From NCBI GenBank assembly GCA_009694925.1, contig SIBX01000013.1, forward strand, positions 1 through 18,925: DNA of 18,925 nucleotides, given 5' to 3'. Made by a program: the position numbers and the translations under genes. The notes beneath the pieces are model-generated. The model was not told the DNA's origin, made no database searches, and saw only the letters and a program-made list of their open reading frames with translations. This stretch comes from Minisyncoccota bacterium. GTDB lineage: Bacteria > Patescibacteriota > Minisyncoccia > UBA6257 > 1-14-0-10-40-38. Shown piece by piece: positions 15,588 through 18,925 of the stretch. The first letter of the stretch is position 1. Every line of letters begins with the position of its first letter.

Positions 15588-15617
15588 AAAAAAATCTGCC
15601 AATTGGCAGATTTTTTT
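15588..15617. terminator. Bidirectional intrinsic terminator
   Basis: AAAAAAATCTGCC and GGCAGATTTTTTT form a perfect palindrome around AATT. It serves the gene ending at 15586 on the plus strand and the tRNA-Arg transcript on the minus strand. Confidence 0.93.
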
Positions 15618-15620
15618 ATT

Positions 15621-15633
15621 ATGTGCGCCCATG
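15621..15633 (-). repeat. Copy of the tRNA-Arg 3' end (direct repeat, distal)
   Basis: ATGTGCGCCCATG is identical to 15770-15782, which forms the 3' end of tRNA-Arg. Similarity continues loosely beyond it (GGAAGTGAAC against GGAATTGAAC), so it may be a decayed tRNA 3' fragment or an attachment-site-like repeat. Confidence 0.85.
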
Positions 15634-15635
15634 GG

Positions 15636-15763
15636 AAGTGAACGTCACCCCGCTAAGCGGGGCTCTTTCAAAACCCTCGGTTTTGAATAATTTCCGACAC
15701 GGAGGGAAACCGGTAGCTTTCCCTCCGACCCACCCTTCGGTTCAATTCCAAACGTGCTCACTT
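15636..15763 (-). ncRNA. Candidate structured RNA or small insert beside tRNA-Arg
   Basis: A closing stem joins AAGTGA/TCACTT (15636-15641, 15758-15763) and ACGT/ACGT, with a 2-base bulge. Inside it are three near-perfect hairpins: CCCCGC/GCGGGG (15648-15662), TTCAAAACC/GGTTTTGAA (15667-15687) and CGGAGGGAAA/TTTCCCTCCG (15700-15727). An 11-base copy of the tRNA T-arm sequence GGTTCAATTCC lies inverted at 15739-15749. The fold works on either strand; minus is chosen because tRNA-Arg transcription would run through it to the terminator at 15588-15617. It matches no RNA family I know. Whether it is expressed is unknown. Confidence 0.35.
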
Positions 15764-15772
15764 AAAAAAATG

Positions 15773-15844
15773 TGCGCCCATGTGGAATTGAACCACAATC
15801 TCATCCTTCGCAGGGATACGCTCTATCCGTTGAGCTATGGGCGC
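15773..15844 (-). tRNA. tRNA-Arg (GCG)
   Basis: On the minus strand, acceptor GCGCCCA pairs with TGGGCGC, D stem GCTC/GAGC, anticodon stem TATCC/GGATG around CTGCGAA (anticodon GCG), T arm TGTGG/CCACA. Discriminator A. CCA is not encoded. GCG is unusual for bacteria, which normally read CGU/CGC with an inosine-modified ACG anticodon. Confidence 0.93.
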
Positions 15845-15852
15845 GTATTTAA

Positions 15853-15881
15853 AGATTAACTGATTAGATAAATGACAGCAA
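15853..15881 (-). promoter_or_regulatory. Weak candidate promoter for tRNA-Arg
   Basis: On the minus strand, TTGCTG (15876-15881), a 17-base spacer and TAATCT (15853-15858), eight bases before the tRNA. Both boxes match poorly. Confidence 0.3.
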
Positions 15882-15912
15882 TATTTATTACAGAAAGGAG
15901 GATTTTATACTA

Positions 15913-15942
15913 TTGACAAATATGGCTTATTAATGCTATAAT
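15913..15942 (+). promoter_or_regulatory. Strong sigma-70-like promoter for the Nudix gene
   Basis: TTGACA (15913-15918), an 18-base spacer ending TTAATGC, and TATAAT (15937-15942). The leader of about 77 bases holds a GACCGC/GTGGTC hairpin (15981-15997). Confidence 0.88.
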
Positions 15943-16026
15943 TAAGGAGTTGTTAAATCCGATGAGGAGGGACAATTCCCGACCGCAATCCGTGGTCTGG
16001 ACTTATAGAATGGAGGAAAGAAATCC

Positions 16027-16434
16027 GTGGAGGGATCAAACGGAATTGCAGCACTGGTGCTGCTCGTGACTCCGCAAGGGATCCCTCTAGTGAGAGATCC
16101 TTCTAAGGGGCCGATGATTTACTGGAAACTGCCTGGCGGAAAGGGCCAAGGAGAAGAAACAGCGGAAGATTGCGCGGTCCGCGAGATGCAGGAAGAGACG
16201 GGGGCTGAGCTTTTGGCTACCAACCTGCAACTGATCTTCAGGGAGAAGAAAAGAGACCATGTAAAGTTCGCCTTCAGGGCCGATCTGGCGCAACTCCCCG
16301 TCTTGAGGGAGCGTGGTGATGAAGGCGAGGAAATCCGGGTTTTCCAGCCTGCCGAAATCCTCGCACTGGAAGACTTCTTCCCGAGTCACGCGCCCATCGT
16401 GTGGCGCATCCTGAGGGGGCTGGCAAGTTTGTAA
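16027..16434 (+). CDS. Nudix hydrolase
   Basis: A 135-aa protein, about the size of a single Nudix domain. The Nudix box fits GX5EX7REUXEEXGU exactly: G, then E after KGQGE, seven residues TAEDCAV, then REMQEETGA. The preceding WKLPGGK is also typical. These enzymes hydrolyse nucleoside diphosphates linked to another group; the substrate (oxidised nucleotide, ADP-sugar, RNA cap or other) cannot be told. The start is GTG 16027 with GGAGG ten bases upstream (16012-16016). Composition is clearly GC-richer than surrounding genes. It stands alone with its own strong promoter and terminator between tRNA-Arg and tRNA-Gly. Confidence 0.93.
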   Translation: MEGSNGIAALVLLVTPQGIPLVRDPSKGPMIYWKLPGGKGQGEETAEDCAVREMQEETGAELLATNLQLIFREKKRDHVKFAFRADLAQLPVLRERGDEGEEIRVFQPAEILALEDFFPSHAPIVWRILRGLASL

Positions 16435-16435
16435 G

Positions 16436-16499
16436 GAGGAGACGACCTACGGGCGTCTTCTCAAGAGAGTCGTTCACACCTAGTGGCGGCTCTTTTTTG
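16436..16499 (+). terminator. Tandem hairpins with intrinsic terminator after the Nudix gene
   Basis: The first hairpin, GAGGAGACG/CGTCTTCTC (16436-16444, 16454-16462), has no T run. The second, AGAGTCG with GTGGCGGCTCT (16466-16493), contains G-T pairs and one bulge and is followed by a T run, so it is the terminator proper. Confidence 0.8.
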
Positions 16500-16519
16500 T
16501 TTATAGAAATTAAATACGC

Positions 16520-16548
16520 TTTACTGAAGCCGAAAAAATGTGTAGAAT
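16520..16548 (+). promoter_or_regulatory. Promoter for tRNA-Gly
   Basis: TTTACT (16520-16525), a 17-base spacer and TAGAAT (16543-16548), 12 bases before the tRNA. Confidence 0.6.
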
Positions 16549-16560
16549 CTTTAAATAAAT

Positions 16561-16634
16561 GCGGGCGTAGTATAGTGGTAATACGCGACCTTGCCAAGGT
16601 CAAGCCACGAGTTCGATTCTCGTCGCCCGCTCCA
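16561..16634 (+). tRNA. tRNA-Gly (GCC)
   Basis: Acceptor GCGGGCG pairs with CGCCCGC, the anticodon loop TTGCCAA gives GCC, and the T arm is ACGAG/CTCGT. Discriminator U is followed by an encoded CCA (16632-16634). Confidence 0.96.
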
Positions 16635-16640
16635 AGATGG

Positions 16641-16682
16641 AAACTTATAACTTGCGTTAGTTATAAGTTTGTAAGCTTTTTA
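16641..16682 (+). terminator. Terminator after tRNA-Gly
   Basis: AAACTTATAAC (16641-16651) pairs perfectly with GTTATAAGTTT (16660-16670) around an 8-base loop, followed by GTAAGC and five T. It overlaps the 3' end of the convergent gene at 16661. Confidence 0.65.
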
Positions 16683-17725
16683 TATTTTGCTTTTAATTTT
16701 GGTTCGATAGATGAATGAGCTTGATGCTCAAGACTGCCCGGAATTGCATACTCATCTAGTTGAGCAGAATGAAGTTGAGCTTTATCGAATCCTCCCTTTG
16801 AGAACATTCTTATCATAGAACTAGCTCCATCATAATAAAAACCGATAGGATCGTCTTTTAACTGCTTGGAGTGGCTTAATTCTGAAATTAAAGCTTCATA
16901 AGCATTTCCGGTGAAAAAAACATTTTTTGGCAAAAAAACAGTGTTAGTTGGCCCACTATAATTGGCGCGGTATATTTCTCTCTGTGATAATAATTTTTCG
17001 GAAATATTTGTAGTTTCATTGTCTATTCTAATTTTCGGATTACCGCATTCATTTTCCATCTTCCAGGTCAAGTCATAAATATCTCTATCTGTAGTATTCG
17101 TAGAATTTTTATTTAAATACTGGCAACTATAAAAAGAATCTCTAAATGTTCCTGGTTTAATTTCAGTACCTTTCTCATTAAGAGCAGCCACCCAAAAAGA
17201 ATCCACTTGATCTATATTATAAGAATCAAAATCTTCTGGTAATTTTATATTATCTTCATTAGCTGATTGCTCTATTAGAGTTTTAAAATATGGCAAAGCT
17301 TCTTCGGGAGTAAAAACTTCTTTCCCAGAGAGAACATTTAAAATATGAGTTGTTTCTGAATCTGGATGAATATATTCAAGATTTCCGTCCTTGTCTCCAA
17401 CAATTTCTAATTCCGGATGAGTTAATTGATAATCTGCTCCCAAAGCAATTGATCCGATGATGGCCAAGGACCTACATTGCTTAAGGAATCCTCGCGCGGC
17501 ATCAAACACTTTTGACCTTAAAGAATCTAATCCTTTTTTCTCCTCTTCTAATTGAGCTTCTCTTGAAATTTCTTCGAATGAGCCCAAAGAAGATCTTATT
17601 GCCTCGAGATCTTCTTTGGCACCTAAGCTTAATATTAATTCTTGATCTTGAATAACTTCTGCGTCTTTTTCTGCGGAATCATTATTGGGAGCAATTTCTC
17701 CACCCATAAACTCTGGACTAAACAT
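16661..17725 (-). CDS. Unknown 354-aa protein with a possible degenerate zincin motif
   Basis: The first 80 residues are charged and helical (coiled-coil-like around 50-75). A weakly hydrophobic stretch at 83-98 (CRSLAIIGSIALGA) may be a membrane segment. The remainder is soluble and rich in Asn and Ser. Residues 278-288 read ALISELSHSKQ, resembling a zincin HExxH helix with Ser (S281) in place of the first His. EYAIPGSLEHQAH (325-337) then carries acidic and His residues that could be further ligands. A metallopeptidase-like fold is inference only. It is AT-rich with an ATG start and no SD, and lies ten bases after a 48-aa gene and the metal ABC importer. Confidence 0.7.
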   Translation of the reverse strand: MFSPEFMGGEIAPNNDSAEKDAEVIQDQELILSLGAKEDLEAIRSSLGSFEEISREAQLEEEKKGLDSLRSKVFDAARGFLKQCRSLAIIGSIALGADYQLTHPELEIVGDKDGNLEYIHPDSETTHILNVLSGKEVFTPEEALPYFKTLIEQSANEDNIKLPEDFDSYNIDQVDSFWVAALNEKGTEIKPGTFRDSFYSCQYLNKNSTNTTDRDIYDLTWKMENECGNPKIRIDNETTNISEKLLSQREIYRANYSGPTNTVFLPKNVFFTGNAYEALISELSHSKQLKDDPIGFYYDGASSMIRMFSKGGFDKAQLHSAQLDEYAIPGSLEHQAHSSIEPKLKAKYKKLTNL

Positions 17726-17735
17726 ATTTATAGAA

Positions 17736-17882
17736 TTAATTATAATTTTCCTTATCTTTAATAATCAGGCGCGCTTTTTCTAAATAGGAGTCAATTAGCT
17801 TGGAGAAATCTTCGCGTTTTTTCTTCTTAAATTCGTTAATTAATATTAAGAGTTCTTTTTTATTATTCTCTTTATTTTGCAT
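17736..17882 (-). CDS. Small charged helical protein, 48 aa
   Basis: An open frame from ATG 17880-17882 to TAA at 17736-17738. It starts 12 bases after the permease stop and ends ten bases before the 354-aa gene. The product begins MQNKENNKKELLILINEFKK and is almost wholly charged and helical, with no membrane segment. No family is recognised. The tight spacing on both sides, and the lack of any other use for this gap, support it as a real operon gene. It is AT-rich like its neighbours. Confidence 0.55.
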   Translation of the reverse strand: MQNKENNKKELLILINEFKKKKREDFSKLIDSYLEKARLIIKDKENYN

Positions 17883-17894
17883 AGTTTTAATTTA

Positions 17895-18677
17895 TTAATC
17901 TTCTTTTTTTAGAATAACGCTTATAAAAAATATAAAAGCTGCGGAGACAACTATAATTGGGCCTAAATCTAGATTTAGCTTAGAGCTTATTATTAAACCT
18001 GAAATTACGGAGATAATTGCAATTAAGACTGATATTAATAAATCGAAATTCAAACCCTTAGCTAGATTTCTAGATGAAGCGGCTGGAATAATTACCAGAG
18101 AACCCATCAAAAGCGCTCCTAAAAATTTAAGTCCTAGAATTATTGCCACCACAAAGCAAAGCAAGAAAGTTAAATTAATTAAAGAAGTGTTTATTCCAGA
18201 AACCCTAGCGATATCCTCGGAAATAAAAGAGAGGGTAAATTTTGATTTAAGCTTGAGTATTAAGGCAATAATAATTATAGAAGCTACAATCCCAAAAATT
18301 GACTCATTAAAAGTTAAGCTCCCAATATTTCCGAATAAAGCATCTAATAATTCTTCGCCTGAATGAATCAGCAAGCTCCCTAAAGCAAGCGAAGCTGAAA
18401 AAATAACTCCTATAACTGTCTCTGCGGAAATTTTAGTTTTTCTTTCTAATGCCCAAACCAATAATGCCCCTAGAACAAGAGCTAGGCCGCCGCCGATTAA
18501 CGGATCTATCTTAAACATAATGGCCAACCCTAGCCCAGGAAGAGCAATGTGACTCATGGCATCAGCCGCAAGAGTCATTCTTCGAGTCAAAGCAAAGACT
18601 CCAACAATGCCGGATAAGGCAGCGACAAATAGAACTGAGATTATTTTGAGTATTGCAAGATTAGTTATTTGATCCAT
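17895..18677 (-). CDS. Metal ABC transporter permease (ZnuB/MntB/TroC family)
   Basis: A 260-aa membrane protein of normal ABC-3 family length with about eight hydrophobic segments. The family signature near the N-terminus is ALSGIVGVFALTRRMTLAAD followed by AMSHIALPGLGLA. Later family blocks include ISAETVIGVIFSASLALGSLL and LGLKFLGALLMGSLVIIPAA. It forms the channel of a zinc or manganese importer and pairs with the ATPase gene upstream at 18749-18925. No solute-binding protein is visible in the window. The ATG start has no SD. Zn versus Mn cannot be decided. Confidence 0.92.
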   Translation of the reverse strand: MDQITNLAILKIISVLFVAALSGIVGVFALTRRMTLAADAMSHIALPGLGLAIMFKIDPLIGGGLALVLGALLVWALERKTKISAETVIGVIFSASLALGSLLIHSGEELLDALFGNIGSLTFNESIFGIVASIIIIALILKLKSKFTLSFISEDIARVSGINTSLINLTFLLCFVVAIILGLKFLGALLMGSLVIIPAASSRNLAKGLNFDLLISVLIAIISVISGLIISSKLNLDLGPIIVVSAAFIFFISVILKKED

Positions 18678-18693
18678 AAATTTAATTCTTAAG

Positions 18694-18781
18694 ATTTATC
18701 CATAGGATATTAAGCGGAATGATTATCGTAGGATTTATCCATGGGATATTAAGTGGAATGATTATTATAGAATTTATCCAT
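18694..18781 (-). repeat. 39-bp tandem repeat covering the ATPase gene 3' end
   Basis: Two 39-base units (18694-18732, 18733-18771) differ at five sites, all transitions. A third partial copy, ATTTATCCAT (18772-18781), follows. Read on the minus strand each full unit encodes MDKxYxNHS and one more residue, then TAA. The first such TAA is the real stop of the ATPase gene, so the second unit repeats the protein tail after the stop. Confidence 0.92.
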
Positions 18782-18925
18782 ATCATGAAAATGATGCATA
18801 ACTTTTGAACCATATAATTTATCTAAAACTTCTGGGGTTAGGGTGGATCCAGGATCGCCAACACAGGAAAGCGTTTTATTTAGACAAACAACTTTATCGG
18901 CATAGCGATGAACTAGATTTAAGTC
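18749..18925 (-). CDS. Metal ABC transporter ATP-binding protein, C-terminal part
   Basis: The minus strand reads DLNLVHRYADKVVCLNKTLS, then CVGDPG and LTPEVLDKLYGSKVMHHFHD, ending with a short tail NNHST. This is the region after the Walker B/switch histidine in ZnuC/MntA-type ATPases (normally H-D-L-x-x-V). The upstream part is outside the window. The His-containing tail (MHHFHD) is common in ZnuC-like proteins and may bind zinc. The stop at 18749-18751 is followed by a diverged copy of its own last 11 codons, then the permease. Confidence 0.85.
   Translation of the reverse strand, partial: DLNLVHRYADKVVCLNKTLSCVGDPGSTLTPEVLDKLYGSKVMHHFHDMDKFYNNHST

Noticed and set aside
15621..15782. Integron attC site, selenocysteine tRNA or tmRNA as explanation of the structured insert
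   Set aside because: No RYYYAAC/GTTRRRY boxes are visible, no TCA anticodon loop fits the central hairpin, and no tmRNA tag or proper tRNA ends are present.
15623..15859. A 78-codon plus-strand frame across the insert and tRNA-Arg
   Set aside because: It runs antisense through a tRNA and hairpins, with no SD; protein-like text from tRNA sequence is a common false gene.
15890..15935. An SD-like AAGGAGGATTTT upstream of the Nudix promoter
   Set aside because: The only frame after it is a few codons long and it precedes the transcription start, so it is probably chance or a remnant.
1..18925. CRISPR array, insertion sequence or prophage genes
   Set aside because: No regularly spaced repeats, transposase, integrase, terminal inverted repeats or phage structural genes were seen.

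Overview
The window looks like a chromosomal segment of an ultra-small-genome bacterium of the Candidate Phyla Radiation (Patescibacteria, Parcubacteria-like). This is an inference from several signs: an AT-rich background, very compact genes, an IF-2 with almost no N-terminal region, small tryptophan-rich membrane proteins of a type common in that group, a tRNA-Arg with a GCG anticodon, and many genes with no Shine-Dalgarno (SD) sequence. No rRNA or marker gene here fixes the taxonomy.

Layout. Positions 1-8592 are a cell-surface glycan region, mostly on the minus strand. It holds the start of a CMP-sialic acid synthetase-like gene (neuA type), a GT-B-like transferase, a second GC-rich GT-B-like protein, a phytanoyl-CoA dioxygenase-like enzyme (plus strand), a TylF-type methyltransferase, a fused ATP sulfurylase/APS kinase, a PAPS-dependent sulfotransferase and a Wzx-type flippase. 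Together they suggest an exported, sulfated and methylated polysaccharide. Positions 8658-12341 hold tRNA-Cys, two small membrane proteins, rbfA-infB, an unknown protein, a TfoX-N protein and tRNA-Ser. Positions 12368-16634 hold DedA, an unknown 68-aa protein, uracil-DNA glycosylase, two small AT-rich membrane proteins, a CDF cation exporter lacking the usual C-terminal domain, tRNA-Arg next to a structured insert, a Nudix hydrolase and tRNA-Gly. Positions 16661-18925 hold an unknown 354-aa protein, a 48-aa protein and a metal ABC importer (permease plus the 3' part of the ATPase).

The most striking pattern is two interleaved gene populations. The background genes are AT-rich, start with ATG, show no SD, and in several cases have a -10 box about 7-8 bases before the start codon, as expected for leaderless mRNAs. 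Between them sit six self-contained islands (1729-3006, 8865-9425, 11331-11843, 12989-13307, 14344-15092, 15913-16499). Each is visibly GC-richer, has strong SD sequences, usually starts with TTG or GTG, and ends in a strong GC-rich intrinsic terminator. Most have their own sigma-70-like promoter. Their products are unrelated to each other (GT-B-like protein, small membrane proteins, unknown proteins, CDF transporter, Nudix hydrolase). This looks like repeated acquisition of single-gene expression units, or a separately regulated gene class, inside a largely SD-independent genome.

A second unusual locus is 15621-15782. There, a 13-bp copy of the tRNA-Arg 3' end flanks a highly structured segment of about 136 bases.
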